64,000 bases of DNA, taken from NCBI RefSeq assembly GCF_000308835.1, contig NZ_BAGN01000202.1, positions 62,001-126,000 of the forward strand. The letters run 5' to 3'. The first letter of the stretch is position 1. Each line of letters begins with the position of its first letter. Source of the stretch: Nocardia vinacea NBRC 16497 (GTDB taxonomy: Bacteria; Actinomycetota; Actinomycetes; Mycobacteriales; Mycobacteriaceae). Shown here piece after piece: positions 43,483-52,429 of this stretch. The notes below the pieces were generated by a model that saw nothing but the letters and a program-made list of their open reading frames with translations, was not told the origin of the DNA and made no database searches. The position numbers and the translations under genes are program-made.

Positions 43483-44013
43483 ATGACGATGGTGCGCGCG
43501 GGTGTGGTTCCGACCGGGCGGGCAATGCTGTACGGGATGCTCGGGATCGCGGTTACCGTGCTGGTCTGCGGTGCGATCGTCACCGGATTCGGAGTCAACC
43601 GGATCTTCACCGGTCTGCTGGCCGGTGCGGTCGCCGGAATCGCGCTGCTGGTCGCACTGTTCGGGCGCGATGTCGTCGTGCTCACCGAAGGGGCGATCTA
43701 CCAGCGCACGCCGTGGCGGGAATCCAGTATCGACTGGGAGCGCGTGGTGGCCGGACGGTTCGCACTCGACGAGCGGGCCCGCTGGTCGCTGGCGCTGGAT
43801 CTGGTCGGCGGTGACGAGCGGCACGGTGAACTCGTACTGCTGTCCATCCCGCCGGTGCGGCGGCCCGTCGCCGGGGCGTACGACATGCGCAAACGCGAGC
43901 AGGTCAACGAGATTCGGGCCATGTTGCGGCGCAAGCGGGTACCGGTCACGGTGCTGCCGGAGATCGCCGGTGCGCTGCAACAACATTGGCAGATCGCGCC
44001 GCCCACCCGCTGA
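43483..44013 (+). CDS. PH-domain membrane protein
   Basis: 176 residues. Two hydrophobic segments (AMLYGMLGIAVTVLVCGAIV and the following LLAGAVAGIALLVALF), then a soluble bacterial PH-like domain (about 65-150, VLTEGAIYQRTPWRESS, IDWERVVAG) and a helical tail. Function unknown; such proteins sit at the cytoplasmic face. GTG 43438 and ATG 43468 are possible earlier starts, but an AGGAGG box at 43472-43477 points to the ATG at 43483. Confidence 0.75.
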   Translation: MTMVRAGVVPTGRAMLYGMLGIAVTVLVCGAIVTGFGVNRIFTGLLAGAVAGIALLVALFGRDVVVLTEGAIYQRTPWRESSIDWERVVAGRFALDERARWSLALDLVGGDERHGELVLLSIPPVRRPVAGAYDMRKREQVNEIRAMLRRKRVPVTVLPEIAGALQQHWQIAPPTR

Positions 44014-44071
44014 CAGCTGGGGCCCGCAGTGATCGAGACAGGGCGCACCCAGGTCGTATACCTTGGCAGAT

Positions 44072-45649
44072 GTGTCGATGATGAAGGGCGCCAACGTTGC
44101 GGTGCCGATATCTTCGGTCCGCGTCGAGCTGGGGTGGCAGTCAGGTCCAGGGGTTCCGGATGCGGATGCCTCCGCACTGTTACTCGTCTCCGGGAAGGTG
44201 CGGTCGGATAACGACTTCGTCTTCTACAACCAGCCGAATCATCCGTCCGGCGCGGTGCGACACGAAGGTAAGCGCCCGGGACCGACAGTCATCGACACGT
44301 TGTCGGTGAATCTGGCGCAGGTCGAATCGCAGATCGACACGATTGTGATCGCGGCATCCGCGGATGGTGGCACATTCGGGCAGTTCCAAGGGCTTTATGT
44401 GCGGGTGCTCGATGCGGTGAGCGGGGCGGAGGCCGCGCGGTTCGACAGTACGGGGGCGAGTACCGAGACGGCGTTCGTACTCGGGGAGTTGTATCGACGG
44501 CAAGGGGCGTGGAAGTTCCGGGCGGTTGGACAAGGGTATGCGACCGGGTTGGCCGGGCTGGCTACCGATTTCGGGATTTCGGTTGATGATCCGGGGGCTG
44601 GGCAGACGCCGGCGGCTCAGCCGCATGCGCAACCGGCTTATCCGCCGCCTCCGACGCAGCCGTACACGCCACAGCAGCAGTACACGCCGCCGCCCGCGCA
44701 GCCGCCTACGCCGCAGCAGCACACGCCGCCCGCGGCACAGCAGTTCGGGGCACCGCCCGCGCCGCAGCAGTTCACGCCGCCCATTGCGCCGCAGCAGTTC
44801 GGGGCACCTGCGCAGTATCCGCCCGTAGCACCGCCCGGGTATCCGCCGAATCCGGCGCAGCCGTATCCGGCGAGCCCGACGGCGCAGCACCCTTATCCAC
44901 CGAACCAATCGCCGCAGCCCTATGCACCGCCGAATCAACCGCCGCAGCCTTATGCACCGCCGACCGCGGCCAACCAATTCGCCCCGCCTGCTGCCGCTTC
45001 CGGCGCGCCGGTCAACCTCAGCAAGGTTTCGCTGACGAAGGAAGCGCCGACGGTCTCGCTGACCAAGCACGGTGCGACCTCGGGCACCATGCGGGTCAAC
45101 CTGAATTGGGTCACCGCGCAGACCGGCGGCGGTGGTCTGTTCGGCCGCAAGCGCGCCAACGCCCTCGACCTCGATCTCTGCTGCTTCTTCGAACTGGCCG
45201 ACGGCCGGATCGGATCCGTTCGTGCCCTGGACCGTGCGTTCGGCGCGCTGGATCGCCCGCCGTTCATCCGGCTCGACCAGGACGACCGGACCGGCAGCAG
45301 CACGACCGGTGAGAATCTCGATATCAATCTCGACTACACCGCGCAGTTCCGCCGGATTCTGGTCTTCGCCTCGATCTACGACGGTGCGAACAACTTCCAG
45401 GGCGTGCAGTCCACCGCCACGCTGTATCCGCTGAACTCGCCGCCGATCGAAATGATCATCAGCGGCTGCCAGGACAATTCGCGCGATGTGATCCTCGCGC
45501 ATATCGAGAATGTCAACGGCGAGTTGATCGTTCGTCGCGACGGCACATTCGTCCGGCCGCCCTCGGGGCATCCCGGTGGCGGAGTCCGCGAAATCGCGCG
45601 CATGTACAACTGGGGCTTCGAGTTCAAAGCCACACGCGGCAAAGGTTAG
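44072..45649 (+). CDS. TerD-family protein with two TerD domains and a Pro/Gln-rich linker
   Basis: 525 residues. The first TerD (calcium-binding, tellurite-resistance) domain covers about 1-170, with [27 protein letters not shown] and [17 protein letters not shown] linker of about 130 residues follows, almost all Pro, Gln, Tyr, Ala and Thr. The second TerD domain (about 315-520) contains [22 protein letters not shown] and [16 protein letters not shown]. Family members respond to envelope stress and phage. The start at GTG 44072 gives the family N-terminus; a TTG at 44063 is possible. Confidence 0.88.
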   Translation: MSMMKGANVAVPISSVRVELGWQSGPGVPDADASALLLVSGKVRSDNDFVFYNQPNHPSGAVRHEGKRPGPTVIDTLSVNLAQVESQIDTIVIAASADGGTFGQFQGLYVRVLDAVSGAEAARFDSTGASTETAFVLGELYRRQGAWKFRAVGQGYATGLAGLATDFGISVDDPGAGQTPAAQPHAQPAYPPPPTQPYTPQQQYTPPPAQPPTPQQHTPPAAQQFGAPPAPQQFTPPIAPQQFGAPAQYPPVAPPGYPPNPAQPYPASPTAQHPYPPNQSPQPYAPPNQPPQPYAPPTAANQFAPPAAASGAPVNLSKVSLTKEAPTVSLTKHGATSGTMRVNLNWVTAQTGGGGLFGRKRANALDLDLCCFFELADGRIGSVRALDRAFGALDRPPFIRLDQDDRTGSSTTGENLDINLDYTAQFRRILVFASIYDGANNFQGVQSTATLYPLNSPPIEMIISGCQDNSRDVILAHIENVNGELIVRRDGTFVRPPSGHPGGGVREIARMYNWGFEFKATRGKG

Positions 45650-45779
45650 CGTCGCCATCCAACGTCTTGGGTGTTCGAGCTGATGTGTTGTTCATCAGCG
45701 TTTGTCGGTCTTTTTGTGGTCATTGGCGATGGTGGGCGGGGATGCGGTCCACCGGATGTTGTCGGTGCCAGGCCGTAGT

Positions 45780-45984
45780 CGGGTTGGCGGCACGCCAGTG
45801 TTTCTCTAATGCCGGTGCGGTCTGCGGGGCTTGCAGACGGATCCACCGTGGGCTGGTCCTCGGTGACCGCACCTGGGAATGTCCCGGCAGCAGGGTGGTC
45901 CACGATCGTGACCACAACGCCGCCAGGAACCTGCTGACCGCGATGCTGACCAATCTGGCAGCTGACGTCGACGGAAAGTCCTGA
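45780..45984 (+). pseudogene. remnant of an IS200/IS605-family TnpB gene (C-terminal zinc-finger end)
   Basis: The segment ending at 45984 reads VCGACRRIHRGLVLGDRTWECPGSRVVHDRDHNAARNLL in short pieces: CGAC, then WECPGSRVVHDRDHNAARNLL. This is the C-terminal zinc ribbon and final catalytic HDRDxNAARNLL of TnpB. The fourth ligand (CPxC) has become Ser, and everything upstream of about residue 30 is gone or out of frame. No inverted or subterminal repeats are evident, so it is a fossil. Confidence 0.75.
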
Positions 45985-45996
45985 CGCGCAGGCGGT

Positions 45997-46650
45997 TCAG
46001 GCCAAACGCTGCAGGAGTCCGGTGGCATCGGCGCGGAGGCCGTCCAGATCGCCGCGCCAGCCGAGCATGCGCATGATCGCGTCGGGAATGGCGCGTTCGG
46101 CGTGGGCGGGTGCGCCGCCCTCGTCCGAGCGGATGTTGATCACCGTCTCCACGAGCCGGAACGGCAGGGCCTCGGCCCCTGGCACGCCTGCCTCGGCAGC
46201 GACCGCCGCCGCCAAAGTTTCGTAGTGCCTGCGCAATTCGTCGCGGCGTAATCGAAAGGCGGCGAAGCGTTCGGTGCGCAATTCCGGAAGTAGGTAGAGC
46301 GCACCGAGATTCCAATGCGACGCGCACAGCTGGCGCACGTCGAACCAGGCCAGCGCGTACAACCGGGTGTGCACAGGCTCCGGCACCTCGTGTAGGCGTT
46401 CGGCGAGATCCAAGGGGCCGGCGATGGTTTCGGCGAGCAGTGCGTCGAGGATGTCGTCCTTGGACGCGAAGTGGTGGTAGAGCGAGGCCTGCCGGATACC
46501 GACCGCATCCGCGACCGCACGCGTCGAGGTATTGGCATAGCCATTGGTGGTGAACAGTTCTCCGGCGGCGTCGAGGATCTCGGCGCGTGGCGTCCGACCA
46601 CGCCGGGGGCGCTGGTCGAGACGGGGACGGCCGGGACCGAGATTTGCCAC
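45997..46650 (-). CDS. TetR family transcriptional regulator, divergent from permease operon
   Basis: 217 residues. N-terminal basic tail, then an HTH (TRAEILDAAGELFTTNGY-type region, STRAVADAVGIRQASLYHHF) and a helical ligand domain of AcrR type. It is divergent from the APC permease gene with a perfect palindrome at 46699-46714, so it likely controls the permease-UAAP-carboxyltransferase operon. Confidence 0.88.
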   Translation of the reverse strand: MANLGPGRPRLDQRPRRGRTPRAEILDAAGELFTTNGYANTSTRAVADAVGIRQASLYHHFASKDDILDALLAETIAGPLDLAERLHEVPEPVHTRLYALAWFDVRQLCASHWNLGALYLLPELRTERFAAFRLRRDELRRHYETLAAAVAAEAGVPGAEALPFRLVETVINIRSDEGGAPAHAERAIPDAIMRMLGWRGDLDGLRADATGLLQRLA

Positions 46651-46698
46651 GCCGTCATTCTGACACCGCGTCCGATACGGCCGACCGCCGCCATAGCG

Positions 46699-46714
46699 AT
46701 CAGACCGGTCTGAT
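46699..46714. promoter_or_regulatory. perfect 16-bp palindrome, TetR operator candidate
   Basis: ATCAGACCGGTCTGAT is fully symmetric. It lies 49 bases upstream of the TetR start and about 170 bases upstream of the permease start. Such symmetry and length are typical of TetR operators. No guanidine-I riboswitch core is seen in the rest of this interval. Confidence 0.7.
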
Positions 46715-46882
46715 GTTTCCAGCTCGATTGCCCAGGTGTGAGGTTTCTGTCACTCGATAGAAATCCAGGCAACGCAGAAGTTACCGGCGTTCCCGGAAGC
46801 GATACACGAGGGACACCGAAAGCGCGATCACGAACGCAAAACTGTCATGCGATAGGTATTGGCCGCTCGCGAAGGAAACCCC

Positions 46883-48418
46883 ATGGCCACCAGAGTCGAT
46901 TCCCCCGCCCCCGTCCTCCCACCGCCCGCCAACCAGGACAATGCCGACCTGGCCGGCTTCGGCTATCAGCCGGTGCTACACCGGAAACTCGGCCGCTATG
47001 CCTCATTCGCGGCCGGATTCTCCTTCGTCTCGATCCTCACCACGATCTTCCAGTTCTTCGGCTTCGGCTATTCGTTCGGCGGGGCCGCATTCTTCTGGAC
47101 CTGGCCGATCGTGTTCGTCGGACAGTTCCTGGTCGCGCTGAACTTCGCCGAACTGGCCGCGCGCTACCCGATTTCGGGCTGTATCTACCAGTGGTCGCGA
47201 CGGCTCGGCGGCGAGGTCGTCGGCTGGTTCGCCGGATGGATGATGGTCATTGCACAGATCGTCACGGCCGCCGCTGCGGCAATCGCGCTACAGGTGGTGC
47301 TGCCATCGATCTGGGGCGGATTCCAGATCGTCGGCGACGACACCGCGCTCACCTCGACCTCCGGCGCCACAAATGCGGTGCTGCTCGGCAGCATCCTGCT
47401 GGTGTTCACCACGGTGATCAATGTGATCGGCATTGATCTGATGGCGCGGATCAATTCAATCGGTGTCACCGTGGAGATCATCGGCGTGCTGGCGATCATC
47501 GCGCTGTTCTTCACCCACACCGAGCGTGGTCCGGGCGTGGTGCTGCAAACCGATCAGGCCGCACCCGGGCCGTATTGGGCGGCATTCCTCGTCTCCGGTC
47601 TGATGGCCGCGTATGTGATGGTCGGATTCGACTCCGCCGGAGAGCTTTCCGAGGAAACCAAGAATCCGCGCCGGGTCGCGCCACGCACGATTCTGACCGC
47701 GCTGTCGGTCTCCGCGCTCGGCGGTGGACTGCTGCTGCTCGGTGCGTTGATGGCGGCGCCGAGTCTGGATGATGGTTCGTTGGGCACCGAGGGCCTCGCC
47801 TATGTGCTCACCTCGAAGCTGGACAGCCCGGCCGGCAAGGTACTACTCGGATGCGTCGCGGTGGCGATTACGGTGTGCACCTTGGCAATTCAGACCGCGG
47901 GGTCACGGCTGATGTTCTCGATGGCGCGAGACGGCAAGTTGCCCTTCGCCCGTCGCCTGGCCGTGGTGCATCCACGCTTCGGCACACCGGTGCTGCCCGC
48001 GGTGATCATCGGTGTGCTCGGTATCGGTCTGCTGGTGCTCAATCTCGGCAATGCGGCGATCTTCGCCACCCTGGCCAGTGTCTGCATCGTGACGCTCTAT
48101 CTGGCGTATCTGCTGGTCACAGTGCCGCTGCTGATACGGCGGATCAGGGGTTGGGACAGTGGCGCTGTCGGGCTGTTCAGCCTGGGGCGCTTCGGCATTC
48201 CGATCAACGCACTCGCCGTCGTCTGGGGCGTCGCGATGGCGGTGAATCTGGCCTGGCCGCGTGCCGAGGTCTACACGCCGAATGGCGGTGGCTGGTGGAT
48301 GCTCTGGGCCGCACCGCTTTTCGTGGTGATCGTGGTCGCTGTCGGAGTTGTCGTGCATCGCATCGTCAATGCCGGTCCGAGTACCGAAAGTCTCGAACCC
48401 GCTGCCCAGCCGGCCTGA
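46883..48418 (+). CDS. APC-family amino acid / amine permease
   Basis: 511 residues with about 12 membrane segments. The N-terminus (GFGYQPVLHRKLGRYASFAAGF) and the segment AAYVMVGFDSAGELSEETKNPRR are typical of the amino acid-polyamine-organocation superfamily, choline/amino acid permease group. It is the first gene of a unit with UAAP1, UAAP2 and a urea-carboxylase-like protein, so its substrate is probably a small nitrogen compound such as urea, guanidine or an amine. The start at 46883 is set by the family N-terminus. Confidence 0.85.
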   Translation: MATRVDSPAPVLPPPANQDNADLAGFGYQPVLHRKLGRYASFAAGFSFVSILTTIFQFFGFGYSFGGAAFFWTWPIVFVGQFLVALNFAELAARYPISGCIYQWSRRLGGEVVGWFAGWMMVIAQIVTAAAAAIALQVVLPSIWGGFQIVGDDTALTSTSGATNAVLLGSILLVFTTVINVIGIDLMARINSIGVTVEIIGVLAIIALFFTHTERGPGVVLQTDQAAPGPYWAAFLVSGLMAAYVMVGFDSAGELSEETKNPRRVAPRTILTALSVSALGGGLLLLGALMAAPSLDDGSLGTEGLAYVLTSKLDSPAGKVLLGCVAVAITVCTLAIQTAGSRLMFSMARDGKLPFARRLAVVHPRFGTPVLPAVIIGVLGIGLLVLNLGNAAIFATLASVCIVTLYLAYLLVTVPLLIRRIRGWDSGAVGLFSLGRFGIPINALAVVWGVAMAVNLAWPRAEVYTPNGGGWWMLWAAPLFVVIVVAVGVVVHRIVNAGPSTESLEPAAQPA

Positions 48419-48597
48419 CCGGGTGCGCGGTGGCGGCCTCGACGACCGCCACCGCGCGGCATCCGACCGAGTGGCACATACGGACTCGCCCGAACAGCAG
48501 CTGATCGCGCCGAACCGGTCCCCGAAACGTGTCGAGCACTCGCGGAGCACTTTTCGCGGCACAAGAGTTGCACGAACGCACCCGCATCGAAAGGACA

Positions 48598-49350
48598 ATG
48601 ATGACCAGCACAGCCTCCACTACCGGAGCGCGCGCGCATGCGAGGTCGCAAGCGGCCGCAGCAACCATCTCGGGGCCGCAATTACCGGACGATGTCGCTG
48701 CATCGAAAATCACTTACGCCCAACGTATTCCGGCCGGTGGATATGCGAGTGTCGTACTCGGTCGCGGAACCAGGCTGCGCTTGCGGGACCTCGCCGGTGC
48801 CGCATGCGCGCACGTGTTGTTGCTGCGGGCCGACGCACTGTGGGAGCGGCTCAATGTCGCCGATACCGTGAAGGTGCCGTGGCAGGCGTATCTAGGTACC
48901 GGACATCCTCTGCTCTCGGATCAGGGGCGGGTGCTGGCCACCGTTGTCGCCGACACCTCCGGTCGGCACGACACCCTGTGCGGCCCGACGCCCGAAGGCC
49001 GTGCGCTGCTGCGGCTCGCGGGCGCAAAGCAGGGGCTGCAACCACGGGATATCGGGCCGACCGTGTCGTTCTTCCGCGGCGTCCGCGTCGAATCCGATGG
49101 TGCGCTGACCGGCACCGGCAGCGCGGGCGCGGGTTCCTCGGTCGACCTGCTCATCCATCTGCCGGTGGTGCTGCTCGTAACCGACACCGCACACCCGCTC
49201 GATGACCGGCCCGCGACGGATCTCGACATCGTTGCCTGGTCGGCGCCGGAAGAGCTTGCCGTGCAGCATAATTCCGATCCGGAGTATCTGCGGGCCGTGG
49301 AAAACACCGAACAGGCCTGGACGGCCGCGACTCTGGAGGTAGGGGCATGA
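48598..49350 (+). CDS. urea amidolyase-associated protein UAAP1 (DUF1989; CgdA/CgdB-like)
   Basis: 250 residues. DUF1989 protein: QRIPAGGYASVVLGRGTRLRLRDL in parts, DTSGRHDTLCGPTP with the conserved His-Asp-Cys, and NSDPEYLRAVENTEQA at the end. The two DUF1989 proteins of this gene order have been described as carboxyguanidine deiminase, which works after a guanidine carboxylase. The stop overlaps the UAAP2 start as ATGA. Start 48598 or 48601, after an AAGG box. Confidence 0.88.
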   Translation: MMTSTASTTGARAHARSQAAAATISGPQLPDDVAASKITYAQRIPAGGYASVVLGRGTRLRLRDLAGAACAHVLLLRADALWERLNVADTVKVPWQAYLGTGHPLLSDQGRVLATVVADTSGRHDTLCGPTPEGRALLRLAGAKQGLQPRDIGPTVSFFRGVRVESDGALTGTGSAGAGSSVDLLIHLPVVLLVTDTAHPLDDRPATDLDIVAWSAPEELAVQHNSDPEYLRAVENTEQAWTAATLEVGA

Positions 49351-49967
49351 TCTCGGCACCGACCCGCATCATTGTGCTCGACGAAACCGTGCCGGCGTGC
49401 GCGCCATGGTCGACCGTGGTCCGCGCGGGCGACCAGCTCGAAATCATCGACCTGCACGGCAATCAGGCGGTGGACTGCCTGTTGTACTCGGCCGCCGACC
49501 ACACCGACCGCTACAGCGCGCAAGCCACCATTACCGCACAGCGCAATATCTTCCTCGGCACGGGAAGTGTGCTGCGCACCGATGCGGGCACCGCGCTCAT
49601 GACCGTGCTCGCCGACGAGGTCGGCAACCACGACACCATCGCGGGCGCCTGCTCCCAGGAGTCGAATACGCTGCGCTACGGCCATCACACCCGCCACCAG
49701 CACGCCTGTGTGGAGAACTTCCTCACCGAGGCGCTGAAATGGGGCCTGGGCAAACGTGATCTGGTGTCGAATATCAACTGGTTCATGAATGTCCCGGTCG
49801 AGGCCGACGGCACCCTCGGCATTGTCGACGGATTGTCGGCTCCGGGAAAGAAGGTCACGCTGCGCGCCGAGATCGACACGTTGGTGCTGGTGTCGAATTG
49901 CCCGCAGATCAATAACCCCTGCAACGGCTTCGATCCCACTCCCGTGCGCATGGTGGTGACCCGATGA
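49347..49967 (+). CDS. urea amidolyase-associated protein UAAP2 (DUF1989; CgdA/CgdB-like)
   Basis: 206 residues. DUF1989 fold with WSTVVRAGDQLEIIDLHGNQAVDCLLY, NHDTIAGACSQESNTLRYGH (in parts: NHDTIAGACS) and FMNVPVEADGTLGIVDG. The probable metal-binding His, Asp and Cys residues are kept. It forms a pair with UAAP1, overlapping by four bases on each side (ATGA at 49347 and 49964), so all three genes should be made in fixed ratio. As a pair they are expected to deiminate a carboxylated nitrogen compound. Confidence 0.9.
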   Translation: MISAPTRIIVLDETVPACAPWSTVVRAGDQLEIIDLHGNQAVDCLLYSAADHTDRYSAQATITAQRNIFLGTGSVLRTDAGTALMTVLADEVGNHDTIAGACSQESNTLRYGHHTRHQHACVENFLTEALKWGLGKRDLVSNINWFMNVPVEADGTLGIVDGLSAPGKKVTLRAEIDTLVLVSNCPQINNPCNGFDPTPVRMVVTR

Positions 49968-52183
49968 TCGCGACCGGCTTGTCCGCGACCAGTGCTGCGA
50001 AGCCGGCCGGGTCGTCGACCCTGCCGATCGACGAGCATTCGATCGTCGCGGATGGCACCCCTGGACAGTTCCGGGCGAACATCAGCGTCGACACGGCGGA
50101 AGCGACTGAAGTCACTTCCGCCGCTATGGGATCCGCCGAGCACAACACGAACGGCAGGCTGGAATCGGCCGATTCGGTCGGCGGGAACGACCTCGAAGTT
50201 ATCGGCGACACCGAGTCGCGGATCGAAGTGCTGCGGCCGGGAATGCTGACGACCGTGCAGGATTGGCCGGGCCGGATCGGATATTGGCACGTCGGCGTTC
50301 CGCCATCGGGACCGATGGATGATCTGTCGTTCCGGCTCGGCAACCGCGTACTCGGCAATCCGGAGGCCGCGGCGGGCCTCGAGTGCACACTCGGCGGTCC
50401 CGCGCTGAAGTTTTCCGCGCCGACGTGGGTGTGCGTCACCGGTGCGCCGACCGATGTCACCGTGAACGGTATCCGGGTACAGCAGTGGCGAACGGTGTTG
50501 GTTCCGGCGGACGGAACGCTCGATATCGGTCCGGTACGCGGGCCGGGCATGCGCTGTTATGTGCTGATCGCAGGCGGTATTCAACTGCCCGAATATCTCG
50601 GCAGCACAGCCACATTCACGCTCGGCAAATTCGGTGGCAGCGCGGGCAGTGCGCTGTGTGCCGGTGAAATGCTGCCGCTGGGCACGCATCAGGGCCGGGT
50701 GGCGGCGGCGGTGCCGATGGAGGAGCAGCCCGTCCTCACTCGGCGGTGGGAATTGGCCGTCACCGAAGGTCCGCACGGCGCACCGGAGTTCTTCACCCGC
50801 AATGACTTCGACACGATTGTCGGCACCGACTACGAGGTGCATTTCAATTCCGATCGCACCGGAGTGCGATTGATCGGCCCGAAACCCGAATGGGCCAGGA
50901 CCGATGGCGGCGAAGCAGGACTGCACCCGTCCAATATCCACGACACTCCGTATTCGGTTGGGGCGCTGGACTTCACCGGCGATACGCCGATCCTGCTCGG
51001 CCCCGACGGACCCAGCCTCGGCGGCTTCGTCTGCCCGGTGACGGTGGTCGCCGCCGACCGATGGAAACTGGGTCAGCTCGCCCCCGGCGATGCCGTGCGC
51101 TTCGTCCCGATCCGCAGCGATCGCGCCGCCTCGGTTCGCGAACTCGGTCCGGCCCGGCGCGCCGCATGGCCGACGGTGCTCTCCCCCGGCGGCGACGGCG
51201 ATGACGGTGTACTGCGCCGCACCGATGTCGACAACGAGACCGGGGTGACCTACCGCCGTCAGGGAGATGACGGCGTACTCGTCGAATACGGCGCCATGAC
51301 ACTGGATCTCGGGCTACGCGCCCGCGTGCACGCCTTGCACCAGCACCTGCTCGAGGTCGGTGTGCGCGGCGTGACGGAGCTGACGCCGGGTATCCGTTCG
51401 CTGCAGATCCGAGTCGATACGACGGTCATGCCGGTCCGCGCGCTACTCGATCTGCTCACCGAGGCCGAACACCGCATCCCCGCCTCCGACCAGCTCGTGG
51501 TGCCGAGCCGCACCGTGCACCTACCGCTGTCCTGGGACGATCCAGCCACGAGGGAGGCGATCACCCGCTATATGCACGGTGTGCGCGCGGACGCGCCTTG
51601 GTGCCCATGGAATATCGAATTCATCCGGCGCATGAACGGATTGGCTTCGGTACAGGACGTCTACGACACCGTCTTCGGGGCCGAATACCTGGTCCTCGGG
51701 CTCGGCGACGTCTATCTCGGCGCACCGGTCGCCACCCCGACCGACCCACGCCACCGGCTTGTCACCACCAAGTACAACCCGGCCCGCACCTGGACTCCCG
51801 AGAATGCCGTCGGGATCGGCGGCGCGTACCTGTGCATCTACGGGATGGAAGGTCCCGGCGGCTACCAATTCGTCGGCCGCACAACCCAAGTCTGGAACCA
51901 CCGTCACCCCGGCAATGCGAGCGACGAATCCCCCTGGTTGTTGCGCTATTTCGATCGAATCCACTGGTATCCGGTCGAGGCCGATGAACTCCTCGACCTG
52001 CGCGCCGATTTCGCGGCGGGCAATGTCCAGGTGCGAGCCGAGGACGGCGAGTTCGCGCTCGCCGACTATCGGAAGTTCCTGTCCGATAATGCCGAATCCA
52101 TCGACGAATTCCGCGCGGTACAGGCCGAAGCCTTTGCCGCCGAACGCGACTCCTGGCGGCAGACCGGTGAACTCACCGCTTGA
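49964..52183 (+). CDS. urea/guanidine carboxylase-like carboxyltransferase lacking biotin carboxylase and biotinyl domains
   Basis: 739 residues. Residues 1-85 are low-complexity and unlike any known domain. Then follow a KipA/allophanate hydrolase subunit 2-like domain (about 86-385: VLRPGMLTTVQDWPGR, GVPPSGPMDDLSF) and a KipI/subunit 1-like domain (about 430-650: GDDGVLVEYGAMTLDLGLR), then a family-typical helical tail ending near QAEAFAAERDSW. Full urea/guanidine carboxylases are about 1,200 residues, with a biotin carboxylase before and a biotinyl domain (EAMKME) after this part; both are absent. It may act with separate biotin subunits or as a 5-oxoprolinase (PxpBC)-like enzyme. Confidence 0.85.
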   Translation: MIATGLSATSAAKPAGSSTLPIDEHSIVADGTPGQFRANISVDTAEATEVTSAAMGSAEHNTNGRLESADSVGGNDLEVIGDTESRIEVLRPGMLTTVQDWPGRIGYWHVGVPPSGPMDDLSFRLGNRVLGNPEAAAGLECTLGGPALKFSAPTWVCVTGAPTDVTVNGIRVQQWRTVLVPADGTLDIGPVRGPGMRCYVLIAGGIQLPEYLGSTATFTLGKFGGSAGSALCAGEMLPLGTHQGRVAAAVPMEEQPVLTRRWELAVTEGPHGAPEFFTRNDFDTIVGTDYEVHFNSDRTGVRLIGPKPEWARTDGGEAGLHPSNIHDTPYSVGALDFTGDTPILLGPDGPSLGGFVCPVTVVAADRWKLGQLAPGDAVRFVPIRSDRAASVRELGPARRAAWPTVLSPGGDGDDGVLRRTDVDNETGVTYRRQGDDGVLVEYGAMTLDLGLRARVHALHQHLLEVGVRGVTELTPGIRSLQIRVDTTVMPVRALLDLLTEAEHRIPASDQLVVPSRTVHLPLSWDDPATREAITRYMHGVRADAPWCPWNIEFIRRMNGLASVQDVYDTVFGAEYLVLGLGDVYLGAPVATPTDPRHRLVTTKYNPARTWTPENAVGIGGAYLCIYGMEGPGGYQFVGRTTQVWNHRHPGNASDESPWLLRYFDRIHWYPVEADELLDLRADFAAGNVQVRAEDGEFALADYRKFLSDNAESIDEFRAVQAEAFAAERDSWRQTGELTA

Positions 52184-52190
52184 TCCCGCA

Positions 52191-52343
52191 TTACCAGCCG
52201 AAGAGCTCCGCCGTATCGATGGACTCGTCATCCCAGAGTTCCTCGATATGGCGTCGTTCGGCCTCCGGCAGACCCGGTGACCAGCCGCAGCGCCGCCAGA
52301 ACTCTTCCCGATGTTGCTGAGTAATCCGTCTCGGCTCACTCAT
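52191..52343 (-). CDS. 50-residue hypothetical protein
   Basis: 50 residues, MSEPRRITQQHREEFWRRCG at the start, rich in Arg, Glu and Trp, with an acidic end (LWDDESIDTAELFGW). It has a very good ribosome binding site (GAGGTGAG just before the ATG), which makes it a real gene in my view. No family recognised; probably one or two helices. It lies 86 bases downstream of the epoxide hydrolase on the same strand. Confidence 0.6.
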   Translation of the reverse strand: MSEPRRITQQHREEFWRRCGWSPGLPEAERRHIEELWDDESIDTAELFGW

Positions 52344-52429
52344 GGCGCTCACCTCTGCATTGCCACCGTCCCGCTGCCATTGATTGTGAGCCTGCTCCGG
52401 CCGCGACATGCCGGAACAGGCCCATGTTT

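Noticed and set aside
46650-46883. possible guanidine-I (ykkC) riboswitch upstream of the permease
   Set aside because: A stretch with ACACGAGGGACACCGAAAGC looks vaguely similar, but the conserved flanking helices and loops are not there by eye.
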